DNA of 64,000 nt from Clostridium sp. AM58-1XD (GTDB taxonomy: Bacteria; Bacillota; Clostridia; Lachnospirales; Lachnospiraceae): contig NZ_QSDR01000011.1 in the NCBI RefSeq assembly GCF_003464085.1, positions 1 to 64,000 of the forward strand, in the 5' to 3' direction. Positions 17,755-26,438 of this stretch are shown in pieces. Made by a program: the position numbers and the translations under genes. Positions within the stretch are counted from its first letter, which is position 1, and each line of letters opens with the position of its first letter. The notes under the pieces were generated by a model. That model was not told where the DNA came from. It ran no database searches and saw nothing but the letters and a program-made list of their open reading frames with translations.

Positions 17755-17895
17755 ACAATACCTCCTTTTGGTATATTCTTACGCTGGCAAAATGGGAGAA
17801 GAATGCCAGGCCGTAAGAGGGGAAGATTATGACTGATCAGGAGGGCATATCAGAGGCTCTGACGCCTGAGTTTCGCCGTCCGAATCAGTTACATG

Positions 17896-19404
17896 TTATT
17901 TATGGTAAACGGTGGAGTCTGCGGCCGGTACGGAAGTATCGCCAGACATTTTTCTTGATATATAACTCACCGGAATACCTACTACTAAAGAAACTGCGAT
18001 GGAAATAATGGAATAGGACCAGATTGATACCGATCCTGCCGGAGCCGCATATTTGATGGCTACCATGAGGATAGAAGCCACGATAAATGCTGCATAAGCG
18101 CCGGTCTTATTGGCAATCTTTGTAAATGTGCCGAGAACGAAGGTGCCGCCAAGGATTCCAAGAACGAGTCCCATAAAGCCGTTGAACCATTCGTAAGCGG
18201 ATTTGATTTCACCGTTTGCAAGGATCATGGATACGACGATGGCAAAGATACCGACTCCCAGGGATACGAACTGAGCGATCCTTGTCTGAAGAGCAAAACT
18301 CATTTCCTTTTTGGAAAGGCGTTCCTGAATATCCAGGGTCCAGCTGGTAGCGACAGAGTTAAGTCCGGTAGAAAGTGTGGACTGGGAGGCTGCGTAGATT
18401 GCTGCCAGGAGAAGGCCTGTTACGCCGACAGGAAGCTGATAAGCAATATAGGAAGCGAAAATCTGATCCCTGTGTGCTGCCTGAAGGAGTTCAGGATTCT
18501 GACCGTAGAATACGTACAGCCCTGTACCGATCAAATAGAATACGGTTGCGATGAAAATGGACAGAGCACCATTGGTAAGCATCATCTTGGTAAGCTTTTT
18601 CATATCGGTCGTCGTGGTGAAACGCTGCACGATATCCTGACTGGAAATGTATGAAGAACATGTATTGAGGCCGGCGCCGACAATCAGAAGGAACACGCTG
18701 TCCTTTAAGATGTTCGGATTGAAGATCGGCTGGTCAACGGCCAGGAATTTGTGTTCAGCTGTAAATGTTGTAAAGATGGCTCCGAATCCGCCGTCGATAC
18801 CGTGTACCAGATAGATCAGTGCAAAGGTAACGCCGATCAGAAGGACGCTTCCCTGGATAAAATCGGTCCACAGTACGGATTTCAGTCCGCCTGTATAGGA
18901 ATAGATGATGGCGATAACGCCCATAACAATAATGAGGATGTTTACATTAATCCCTGTCAGATTGGAAAGAACCATGGACGGAAGATACATGATAATGGAC
19001 ATACGGCCGATCTGGTAAACGATGAACATGATGGCGCCCAGTATACGGAGCCCTTTGCTGTCAAAGCGGATTTCCAGGTAATGGTACGCCGTATCGATAT
19101 CCAGTTTACTGTAAATAGGAAGAAAGAAACGGATCGTAATCGGAATTGCCACAATCATACCGAGCTGCGCGAACCACATGATCCATGTCCCGGCATACGA
19201 GTTGCCTGCCAGTGACAGGAAGGAAATCGGACTGAGAAGTGTCGCAAAGATGGATACGGAAGTTACCCACCATGGAATGGTGCCGTCTCCTTTGAAGAAT
19301 TCCTTTCCCTTCATTTCCTTTTTGGAGAAATGAAGGCCGGCAAAAAGTACGGCTGCCAGATAGACAATGAGTATAACTAAATCAACTGTTGTAAAACCTT
19401 GCAT
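17896..19404 (-). CDS. Sodium:solute symporter (SSS family), probable sialic-acid transporter
   Basis: 502 aa with about 13 membrane helices. The SSS signature region is visible (ATSWTLDIQERL after SQSTLSTGLNSVA; FSKKEMKGKEFFKGDGTIPWW at the N-terminus). SSS symporters carry sialic acid with Na+ in several bacteria (NanT/SiaT type), and no other transporter lies in the operon, so Neu5Ac is the expected substrate. The lyase gene lies 30 bases upstream in the same orientation. A 141-base gap to the YhcH gene holds no clear terminator. Confidence 0.9.
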   Translation of the reverse strand: MQGFTTVDLVILIVYLAAVLFAGLHFSKKEMKGKEFFKGDGTIPWWVTSVSIFATLLSPISFLSLAGNSYAGTWIMWFAQLGMIVAIPITIRFFLPIYSKLDIDTAYHYLEIRFDSKGLRILGAIMFIVYQIGRMSIIMYLPSMVLSNLTGINVNILIIVMGVIAIIYSYTGGLKSVLWTDFIQGSVLLIGVTFALIYLVHGIDGGFGAIFTTFTAEHKFLAVDQPIFNPNILKDSVFLLIVGAGLNTCSSYISSQDIVQRFTTTTDMKKLTKMMLTNGALSIFIATVFYLIGTGLYVFYGQNPELLQAAHRDQIFASYIAYQLPVGVTGLLLAAIYAASQSTLSTGLNSVATSWTLDIQERLSKKEMSFALQTRIAQFVSLGVGIFAIVVSMILANGEIKSAYEWFNGFMGLVLGILGGTFVLGTFTKIANKTGAYAAFIVASILMVAIKYAAPAGSVSIWSYSIISIAVSLVVGIPVSYISRKMSGDTSVPAADSTVYHK

Positions 19405-19434
19405 AGAAGAACCTCCCCTTTTTATACGGACAAA

Positions 19435-20352
19435 TTATTTGATAAAGGCTTCAGCTGCGGAACGGATCATGTCAGCTGCTTCCTGCGCGATCGGAAGATC
19501 TGTGCTGCACAGGCCGGTCAAAGGCTCGCGGACACTTCCGATGTTCAGGTTTTCATTGATACGAAGAATTTCCTTTGCAACTGCATACATATTTGCATGG
19601 CTGCTGCACATCTTGTAGATGATGGCATTGATCGAATGCTGGAGTTCACATGCCGTTTCGCGCTCTCCGCTGATTACAAGGTCATTCAGCTTCAGGAACA
19701 GTTCGGGCATTACGCCGTAAGTTCCGCCGATTCCGGCCGCTGCGCCGATTGCACGTCCGCCTACAAACTGCTCGTCAGGACCATTGAAAACAACGAAATC
19801 TTTTCCGCCGGCCGCTTTGAACATCTGGATGTCCTGAATCGGCATGGAGGAATTCTTTACGCCGATGACCCTTGGATTTTTCTTCATTTCTGCAAACAGG
19901 CTCATGGTCAGGGCTGTTCCTGCTAGCTGAGGAATGTTGTAAATGATGAAGTCGGTATTCGGAGCAGCAGCGCTGATTGAATTCCAGTAAGCTGCTATGG
20001 AATATTCCGGCAGATGGAAATAAATTGGAGGAATGGAAGCGATGGCGTCAACGCCGAGGCTTTCAGCGTGCTTTGCCAGTTCGATGCTGTCTTTCGTATT
20101 GTTGCATGCTACATGACAGATAATTACGAGATCGCCTTTGACAGCCATTACGTTTTCAAGAATTGTTTTGCGCTCTTCTACGCTCTGGTAGATACATTCT
20201 CCGGAAGAACCGTTCACATATAATCCCTGAACACCTTTTTTTACGAAATGTTCAGTAAGTGCCCTCACGCGTTCCGGACTTACGTTTCCCTCATCGTCAT
20301 AACACGCGTAGAATGCAGGAATAATACCTCTGTACTTTTCAACTTTGCTCAT
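19435..20352 (-). CDS. nanA: N-acetylneuraminate lyase
   Basis: 305 aa, DHDPS/NAL superfamily TIM barrel. The GSSGE motif (about 46-50), Tyr in FIIYNIPQLAG and the Schiff-base Lys in VIGVKNSS are in place. It splits sialic acid into ManNAc and pyruvate. The nan context (epimerase, ROK kinase, YhcH, SSS transporter, RpiR) decides for lyase over dihydrodipicolinate synthase. The start has GAAAGGAG upstream. Confidence 0.93.
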   Translation of the reverse strand: MSKVEKYRGIIPAFYACYDDEGNVSPERVRALTEHFVKKGVQGLYVNGSSGECIYQSVEERKTILENVMAVKGDLVIICHVACNNTKDSIELAKHAESLGVDAIASIPPIYFHLPEYSIAAYWNSISAAAPNTDFIIYNIPQLAGTALTMSLFAEMKKNPRVIGVKNSSMPIQDIQMFKAAGGKDFVVFNGPDEQFVGGRAIGAAAGIGGTYGVMPELFLKLNDLVISGERETACELQHSINAIIYKMCSSHANMYAVAKEILRINENLNIGSVREPLTGLCSTDLPIAQEAADMIRSAAEAFIK

Positions 20353-20422
20353 AAAAATTCTCCTTTCCCGCCTTAGCGGACCTTTCGTTTCAATGAATAT
20401 GTTTACTTGTGCTTTTATGTGG

Positions 20423-21112
20423 TTAATCTTCGAGTGCTTCTGTAAAAGATTTCGTTATGAGCTGCGGGCGGGTGATGATGGAACCTACGACCACGCTGTA
20501 GCAGCCTAGATCGATCACCCGTCTTGCCTTTTCAGGAGTGTTGATATTTCCTTCTGCAATGACATTGTGCTTCACTTTGGAAAGAATCGTACGGATGATT
20601 TCAAAATCGTTGGATTCGATCAAATCTCCGCGGCTCTGGTCCGTGTATCCTACAAGTGTAGTGCCTATGAAGTCAAAGCCGAGTTCATCCGCGTATACGG
20701 CTTCATCAATCGTGGAACAGTCTGCCATAAGGAGCTGGTCCGGATACTTTGACCGGACTGCCTGGTAAAATTCTTCCAGTCTCATGCCGCCGGGACGAAG
20801 ATCGGATGTGGCGTCAACTGCGATTATTTCCGGTTTTACCTCCATCAGTTCATCAATCTCTTTCATGGTTGGAGTAATATACACTTTACTGTCTGCGTAA
20901 TCTCGCTTTACAATTCCGATAACAGGCAGTTCCACATTTTTCCTGATTTCTGCGATATCTTCCTTCGTGTTGGCCCGGATTCCGTAAGCTCCGCCTTCTT
21001 TTGCAGCCAGAGCCATTCTCCCCATAATAAAGGAAGAGTGAAGCGGTTCGTGTGGGAGTGCCTGACATGAGACGATCAAGCGGCCTTTCAGCTTTTCTAA
21101 ACGTTTGTCCAT
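20423..21112 (-). CDS. nanE: N-acetylmannosamine-6-phosphate 2-epimerase
   Basis: 229 aa, the family's usual size. A TIM barrel starts with GRLIVSCQALPHEPLHSS and includes IGIVKRDY and the phosphate-binding IAEGNINTPEKARRVIDLGCYSVVVGSIITRP. It converts ManNAc-6-P to GlcNAc-6-P, the exit of the sialic-acid route. It is the first gene of the nan operon, with a sigma-A promoter and twin RpiR-type operators directly upstream. No nagA/nagB lies nearby, so later steps are encoded elsewhere. Confidence 0.95.
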   Translation of the reverse strand: MDKRLEKLKGRLIVSCQALPHEPLHSSFIMGRMALAAKEGGAYGIRANTKEDIAEIRKNVELPVIGIVKRDYADSKVYITPTMKEIDELMEVKPEIIAVDATSDLRPGGMRLEEFYQAVRSKYPDQLLMADCSTIDEAVYADELGFDFIGTTLVGYTDQSRGDLIESNDFEIIRTILSKVKHNVIAEGNINTPEKARRVIDLGCYSVVVGSIITRPQLITKSFTEALED

Positions 21113-21157
21113 GGTGTGGCTCCTTTCTTTTTGTTCGTTCTGTTGTGATCTGGTGTC

Positions 21158-21215
21158 AGTATAGTCCTTTGTGAAAATAATTTCAATAAAAAATAAATTT
21201 AAGAAAATACTTTCA
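21158..21215 (-). promoter_or_regulatory. nan operon promoter with two RpiR-type operators
   Basis: Minus strand: TTGAAA (21186-21181), 17 bases, TATACT (21163-21158). Two related dyads occur, TGAAATTATTTTCA (21185-21172), lying across the -35 box and spacer, and TGAAAGTATTTTCT (21215-21202). They start exactly 30 bases apart, about three DNA turns, so two regulator dimers could bind on one face. Confidence 0.8.
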
Positions 21216-21313
21216 GAAGGATTGGAAAATTGAATAATTTATGAGAAAAATATTTCGAACGAAATTAGTGAATATGCATAAACGGGGAAAGTACTTTCCG
21301 GTAAAATAAAAAA

Positions 21314-21434
21314 GAGGATGTTGCAAAAAGGAATAGAGCATTGCCGCCGATAGCAGATGTAGTGACATTGGGCCACTTCCTGAAACGGAATCTGATATCG
21401 GCGGTAATGCGGATTCGAATTTTGCAACACCCTC
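21314..21434. repeat. Dispersed hairpin repeat family A, copy 2
   Basis: 121 bp with ends GAGGATGTTGCAAAAA and TTTTGCAACACCCTC. A strong inner stem pairs GCCGCCGATA with TATCGGCGG. It is homologous to the reverse complement of copy 1; the inner stem bases differ but pairing is kept. It lies downstream of the LysR gene. Confidence 0.82.
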
Positions 21435-21458
21435 TTGAACTGCTGTAAAACAGAGAGA

Positions 21459-22407
21459 TTATTTCTTGTTTGCAAATAACTCCTGCGTCATTTTTATGAA
21501 TTCTTTTGTGGCCTGGGACATATAATGGCTCTTGTGATAACCGATCGCCAGGGTACTGTGGGCCATGGGATGTTTCAGCGGACATAATGTAAGCGATTGG
21601 AACGGATGGGCGCTGTGTGGCTCCCCGGAAGGACCGGCGGCGAACATTTTTGGATAAAAGGTAATCCCCATTCCCTTTTCTGCCAGCGCCACGACCGTTT
21701 CAATGTTTTCCGCTTCCAGCACAATGTCCGGCGTGACCTGAGCTTCGGTCAGTACTTCGTTGGCAATCGTTCTAACCCGGTTGCCGGAACGGAGCATAAC
21801 GAACGGACAGTTATTAAGAAGAGAAAGACCGCTGTTGTCCTGAAGCTTTTGACGGACATCTTCAATATGACCAGGAAAATAATTTTCCAGAATGGTGTCA
21901 GGGATTGCCAACAGTATTTCTTCACGGCAGATGGGCACGATTTCCACATCCTGGACGTGAAACGGGGGAAGGCCGATAATTAGATCCGCATCCCCGTGAA
22001 GCAGCAGCTTGTCCAGTTCATGGGAATTGCCTCGAAGAGCTTTAAATCGATATGCGGATATCGTTTTTTATAGGCGGGGAGAATCAGGGCAGGATAAAAC
22101 GCCCGCGCGTATGTGAAACTCCTATGGAGAGCTGGCCGGTGGAGAAATCTTTGATGTCTTCCAGCTCGTGATACGTCTCTGCTTTGCAGTTTAAAATAAT
22201 ACGGGATCTTGCCAGCAGGCGTTGGCCTGCATATGTAAGGGTCAGCGGTGTAGTGCGGTTAAACAGAGTTACGCCAAATTCCTGTTCCATATGAGCAATA
22301 TGGTTGCTGAGCGACTGCTGTGAAATATATAAACGTTTTGCTGCTTTTGTGAAATTCAGTTCTTCTGCAGCTACGACAAAATATTCCAAATTTAGAAAGT
22401 TTATCAT
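21459..22407 (-). CDS. LysR-family regulator, frameshifted twice in this sequence
   Basis: An N-terminal winged helix (MINFLNLEYFVVAAEELNFTKAAKRLYISQQSLSNHIAHME) runs to a stop at about 22084. The effector-binding domain resumes in another frame before 21947 and ends at 21459. Both breaks repair by one added base in a short homopolymer: the GGG at 22087-22089 (plus strand; gives ILPLILPAYKKRYP) and the CC at 22030-22031 (gives LKLFEGNSHELDKLL). The repaired protein would be about 316 aa, normal for the family. It is divergent from the S1-domain gene. Its target is unknown. I consider the breaks likely sequencing errors. Confidence 0.8.
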
Positions 22408-22549
22408 AAATAGCCTCCGGTTTTTGAGTTGTTTTCAATATAGCACACTTTTTTTCGGAAAACTATAGAAATATAAACCAGAATATGATAAATTTAAGTA
22501 TTAAGAAGGCATCTAAAATGGTATGGCCGAAGGAAAAGGAGAAGGTATT

Positions 22550-23311
22550 ATGGAAGATTTAAAGAAAACGATGGAAGAAGCAGAAGAGACGATGGCGGTA
22601 GAGTCCGGTGAGACAATGGAAGATTATGCGGCAGAACTGGAAGCTTCTTATAAAACACTGAATAAACAGGAAAGATTTTATGAAGAAGATGAGAATCCAG
22701 ATGCAGAGAAGTGGCAGGCAGTAAAACTGCTTATGGAATCTAAGGAAGTAGTTAAGGTCAAGGTGAAAGAAGCCGTTAAGGGCGGTCTTGTTACTTATCT
22801 GGAAGAATTAAGAGCGTTTATTCCGGCTTCCCAGATTTCTACAGAATATATTGAAAAACTGGAAGATATGCAGGGAAAGACCCTGGAGGTTGTAGTCATT
22901 ACAGCGGATCCGGAAGCTAAGAAGCTGGTGCTCTCCGGAAGAGAAGTGATGAAAATGAAGAAGGATGCAGAGAAGGCAGAAAAGCTTTCCGCATGCCATG
23001 CAGGCGATGTGGTGGATGGCACGGTAGACAGCTTAAAGCCTTACGGGGCGTTTATCAATCTGGATAACGGCCTTTCCGGGCTGCTTCATATCTCTCAGAT
23101 CAGCAATCAGAGAATCAAACACCCGGGCGCTGTATTAAAGGAAGGACAGAAGGTTACGGTTAAAATTATCAGCGTGGCCGACGGTAAGCTGAGCCTCAGT
23201 ATGAAAGCTCTTGCAACAGAAGAAAAAGAAGAGCCGGAGCACATGGAATACAAGGCGGCCGGCGAGGCTGTAACAGGGCTCGGTTCCCTTTTAAGAGGGC
23301 TGAAATTATAA
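22550..23311 (+). CDS. S1 RNA-binding domain protein (30S S1-like)
   Basis: 253 aa from ATG 22550 (AAAAGGAGAAGG upstream; an earlier in-frame ATG at 22523 lacks one). An acidic N-terminal tail (about 1-55) is followed by two S1 OB-fold domains. The first (about 65-135) has GGLVTYLEELRAFIPASQIS and the second (about 155-225) the canonical GTVDSLKPYGAFINLDNGLSGLLHISQIS. Short two-domain S1 proteins replace the long ribosomal protein S1 in many Firmicutes and bind mRNA at the ribosome. The next gene, an alarmone synthetase, follows after 40 bases and may be co-transcribed. Confidence 0.87.
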   Translation: MEDLKKTMEEAEETMAVESGETMEDYAAELEASYKTLNKQERFYEEDENPDAEKWQAVKLLMESKEVVKVKVKEAVKGGLVTYLEELRAFIPASQISTEYIEKLEDMQGKTLEVVVITADPEAKKLVLSGREVMKMKKDAEKAEKLSACHAGDVVDGTVDSLKPYGAFINLDNGLSGLLHISQISNQRIKHPGAVLKEGQKVTVKIISVADGKLSLSMKALATEEKEEPEHMEYKAAGEAVTGLGSLLRGLKL

Positions 23312-23351
23312 TACGATAACCGGTAATACGGAACCAGAAGGAGGGGAGTAT

Positions 23352-24008
23352 ATGGCGAATATCCCCAAAAACAATCAGATTGACCAATGGCGTTCCATTA
23401 TGTTTCTGTATGAGTCGGCATTAAAGGAAATCAATACAAAAATCGAGATTATTAATAATGAGTTTGTTCAGATTAATAATTACAATCCGATTGAACATGT
23501 GAAATCGCGTCTGAAAACACCGGAAAGCATAGTGAAAAAGCTGAAACGGTCCGGCTATGACGTAACCATTGACAATATGGTTGATATGCTGAATGATATT
23601 GCAGGAATCAGGATTATCTGTTCGTTCCGTTCGGATATTTATCTGATTGCGGATATGATATCGCGTCAGAGAGACGTGACGGTGCTCTACGTAAAGGATT
23701 ATATAAGGAATCCGAAATCGAACGGCTACAGAAGCTACCACATGGTAGTTACTATACCGGTTTATCTGAATTCTGGGCCGGTAGAGACGAAGGTGGAGAT
23801 ACAGATACGAACGATTGCCATGGATTTCTGGGCCAGTCTGGAACATAAGATATATTACAAATTTGAGGGTGATGCACCAGAGAATCTGCAGCAGGAGCTG
23901 AAGGCATGTGCAGACATGGTGGATATGCTGGATGCAAAAATGTTCTCACTGAATGAGAGAATCATCCTTGCAAGCAAAAAGGCAAAGAATATGCAGAATC
24001 AGGAATGA
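23352..24008 (+). CDS. Small alarmone synthetase (RelQ/YjbM-like)
   Basis: 218 aa, synthetase domain only; there is no HD hydrolase, TGS or ACT domain. Visible motifs: VKKLKRSGYDVT, DIAGIRIICSF, VKDYIRNPKSNGYRSYHMVV (the nucleotide-binding core) and EIQIRTIAMDFWASLEHKIYYK. It makes (p)ppGpp by pyrophosphate transfer from ATP to GDP/GTP in the cytosol. The C-terminal helix is consistent with the RelQ tetramerisation region. AGGAGGGG precedes ATG 23352. Confidence 0.9.
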   Translation: MANIPKNNQIDQWRSIMFLYESALKEINTKIEIINNEFVQINNYNPIEHVKSRLKTPESIVKKLKRSGYDVTIDNMVDMLNDIAGIRIICSFRSDIYLIADMISRQRDVTVLYVKDYIRNPKSNGYRSYHMVVTIPVYLNSGPVETKVEIQIRTIAMDFWASLEHKIYYKFEGDAPENLQQELKACADMVDMLDAKMFSLNERIILASKKAKNMQNQE

Positions 24009-24022
24009 CGGAAATGTTATGG

Positions 24023-24100
24023 AGGGTGTTGTAAAAAAGAAATAGGGACAGTCTCGATCCGGTATCGAAGATGTGCCTGATTTCATTTTGACAGCGCCCT
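24023..24100. repeat. Dispersed hairpin repeat family A, short copy 3
   Basis: 78 bp with degenerate ends AGGGTGTTGTAAAA and TTTTGACAGCGCCCT and an inner TCGAT...ATCGA stem. About 40 bp of the middle found in copies 1 and 2 is missing. It lies between the alarmone synthetase and GDPD genes. Confidence 0.65.
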
Positions 24101-24127
24101 TCCTTTCTTTTCTCCAGGAAGGACGAA

Positions 24128-25930
24128 ATGGAAAAACTTACGAGAGAAGTAAGGCAGGTGATAAGGCTGGAGGGTTGGAACCTCCTGCTTTTTGAGCTGT
24201 TTTACAGACTGCTTACAGTGCCCATCTATCTGTGGCTTCTTGACAAAATAATTAAATTCACTTTGAGAATGGCCGGTTACAGTTTCCTGACAACAGAAAA
24301 TATAGGCGCGTATTTCCTGAAACCGTGGACAATTCTGAGCGTTATTCTGCTGATCGCAGCGGCGGCTGTTTTCCTTATGGTGGAAATGGGAAGTCTGATC
24401 AGCGCATTTCAGGCCGCAGCCTATTATAGAAGGCTGAGCGTGCTTGAGATGTTTGCCGGAGGCGTAAAAAAAACGGCTGATGAGCTTGCAAAGAAGAACT
24501 GGAGACTGTTCGGTCTGATTCTCATACAGACATTTTTGGGAAATATGCTGTTTTTATACCGCATTTTGATCCGCGTTCGGCCGATTAATTTTATCCTGGA
24601 CGAATTTTTTAACGTATGGCCCGGGAGAGTCTGCACGGCAGCAGCTATACTGGTTCTGGCCGCCGCCGCACTTCCGGGGGTCTTTACGTTCCACGGCTGT
24701 ATGGTGGAACAAAAGAATTTTACGGACAGCTACAGGAAAAGCAGGCGAATCCTGATGGGACGGTGGAAAGAAACGTTTCTGCCTCTAGCAGGATATCACA
24801 TGGCTGTTATATGTTTGTTTACGGCTGCATATCTGGCTTTTGTATTCTGCCTGGCAGTACTGGTCATTAATCTGTCGGACAGCACACTTTCCAGGGCAAT
24901 TCTTTTTGCTGTGCGAGACAGGGCGGAGCTTCTGTGGCTGTTTATGGCGGGGATCGGGACAATTTTAGTGTACTGTGCCGCATCCACGGTGGAATATTAT
25001 CAATATACAAGCCAGATCGCGAGGAAAAAAAGCTGGAATTTTGAATATCCTGCCGGAAGGCTTCTGGAAAGGAAGAAAGTGCTGCTGGCGGTGATCGGCG
25101 TTGGGCTGGTCAGTACTCTGATTACGTATGATGCCTTCCGCAACGGCTTGGGACTGGCGGAAGAGGTTCTGGTAGAGATTCCCGTCACGGCCCATCGCGG
25201 CAGTTCCAGGGAGGCGCCTGAAAATACCATGGCTGCGATTGAGAAGGCAGTGGAAAATATGGCGGAGTTCGCGGAAATTGATGTCCAGATGACGAAGGAT
25301 GGAGAGATCGTTCTGGCGCATGATAAAACACTGCGCAGAACGGCGGGAGTTAACAGAAAAATACAGACCATGAACTTTGAAGAAATCAAACGGCTGGACG
25401 TGGGCAGATGGTTCTCGGAAGAATTTGAAGGCGAACGAGTGCCTGCTCTGAGAGAGGTTATGGAGTACGCCAAGGGCAGGATTAAATTAAATATAGAAGT
25501 AAAAGACGAAGGAAGGCTGAGTACACTTCCGGAGGAGACGGCCATGCTGATTGAAGAGTATGATATGGCGGATCAGTGCGTTGTATCGTCAGTCAGCATG
25601 AACTACTTAAAGAGAATGAAAGAGAAGATGCCGGAAATCACGGCAGGTTATATTGTTTCTGCAGCCTACGGTGATTATTACTCCGATGAGGCTGTGGATT
25701 TTATCAGTATCCGTTCGTCCCTTGTGGATAAGAGGCTGATGAACCGCGTCCATGAAAAAGGAAAGGCGGTTCATGTGTGGACAGTCAATACAAAGAACGA
25801 GCTGCAGCGGATGAAATTCCTGCGGGCAGATAATATTATTACAGACAGGCCCGTCCTGGCAAAGGAAGTTATTTACGGAGAGGCGGAGGCGGACTCCGTT
25901 ATGGAATGTATGAGACTGCTCCTGAAATAG
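24128..25930 (+). CDS. Membrane glycerophosphodiester phosphodiesterase
   Basis: 600 aa in two parts. Residues about 1-330 hold several long hydrophobic helices, matching the GDPD membrane domain. Residues about 345-590 are a GDPD TIM barrel starting with TAHRGSSREAPENTMAAIEKA (catalytic His-Arg and Glu) and continuing EIDVQMTKDGEIVLAHDKTLRRTAG and NIEVKDEG. It hydrolyses glycerophosphodiesters from lipids or teichoic-acid chains to glycerol-3-phosphate. The catalytic half is fused directly to the membrane half, as in many Firmicutes. It stands after a repeat element and 36 bases before dtd. Confidence 0.9.
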   Translation: MEKLTREVRQVIRLEGWNLLLFELFYRLLTVPIYLWLLDKIIKFTLRMAGYSFLTTENIGAYFLKPWTILSVILLIAAAAVFLMVEMGSLISAFQAAAYYRRLSVLEMFAGGVKKTADELAKKNWRLFGLILIQTFLGNMLFLYRILIRVRPINFILDEFFNVWPGRVCTAAAILVLAAAALPGVFTFHGCMVEQKNFTDSYRKSRRILMGRWKETFLPLAGYHMAVICLFTAAYLAFVFCLAVLVINLSDSTLSRAILFAVRDRAELLWLFMAGIGTILVYCAASTVEYYQYTSQIARKKSWNFEYPAGRLLERKKVLLAVIGVGLVSTLITYDAFRNGLGLAEEVLVEIPVTAHRGSSREAPENTMAAIEKAVENMAEFAEIDVQMTKDGEIVLAHDKTLRRTAGVNRKIQTMNFEEIKRLDVGRWFSEEFEGERVPALREVMEYAKGRIKLNIEVKDEGRLSTLPEETAMLIEEYDMADQCVVSSVSMNYLKRMKEKMPEITAGYIVSAAYGDYYSDEAVDFISIRSSLVDKRLMNRVHEKGKAVHVWTVNTKNELQRMKFLRADNIITDRPVLAKEVIYGEAEADSVMECMRLLLK

Positions 25931-25966
25931 CGCAGGGTAAAAACAGAAAGAAGGAAAAGGAAAATT

Positions 25967-26413
25967 ATGAGGATCGTACTACAGCGAGTATCTCGTGCTT
26001 CTGTAACGGTAGACGGAAAAAAGACAGGAGAGATCGGAAAGGGATTTCTGCTCCTTGTAGGCGCGGCGGATACAGATACGAAGGAAGTGGCAGACCGTCT
26101 TGTGAATAAGATCGGTAAGCTGCGTATATTTGAGGATGAGAATGGAAAGACCAATCTGTCTCTGGCAGACGTCGGCGGTGAAATTCTGGTGGTCAGCCAG
26201 TTTACGCTGTATGCGGACTGCCGGAAAGGCAACAGGCCCAGCTTTATTAAGGCGGGAAGCCCGAAGATGGCAGAAGAACTTTATGAATACGTTGCAGACC
26301 GCTGCGGCGCGTATGTGAGCCGGGTGGAAAAGGGAGTATTCGGAGCCGACATGAAGGTAGAGCTTCTTAACGACGGACCTTTTACGCTCGTGCTCGACAG
26401 TGATACGATGTAA
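25967..26413 (+). CDS. dtd: D-aminoacyl-tRNA deacylase
   Basis: 148 aa, exact family size. The active-site stretch [18 protein letters not shown] (about 79-96) and the C-terminal Gly-cisPro motif NDGPFT are present; the usual residue after Pro is Val, here Phe. It removes D-amino acids and glycine wrongly attached to tRNA. AAAGGAAAA precedes the ATG. It probably shares a transcript with the M18 aminopeptidase that follows after 25 bases. Confidence 0.95.
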   Translation: MRIVLQRVSRASVTVDGKKTGEIGKGFLLLVGAADTDTKEVADRLVNKIGKLRIFEDENGKTNLSLADVGGEILVVSQFTLYADCRKGNRPSFIKAGSPKMAEELYEYVADRCGAYVSRVEKGVFGADMKVELLNDGPFTLVLDSDTM

Positions 26414-26438
26414 AAAATAAGGCAGGAGGATGAGTGAA

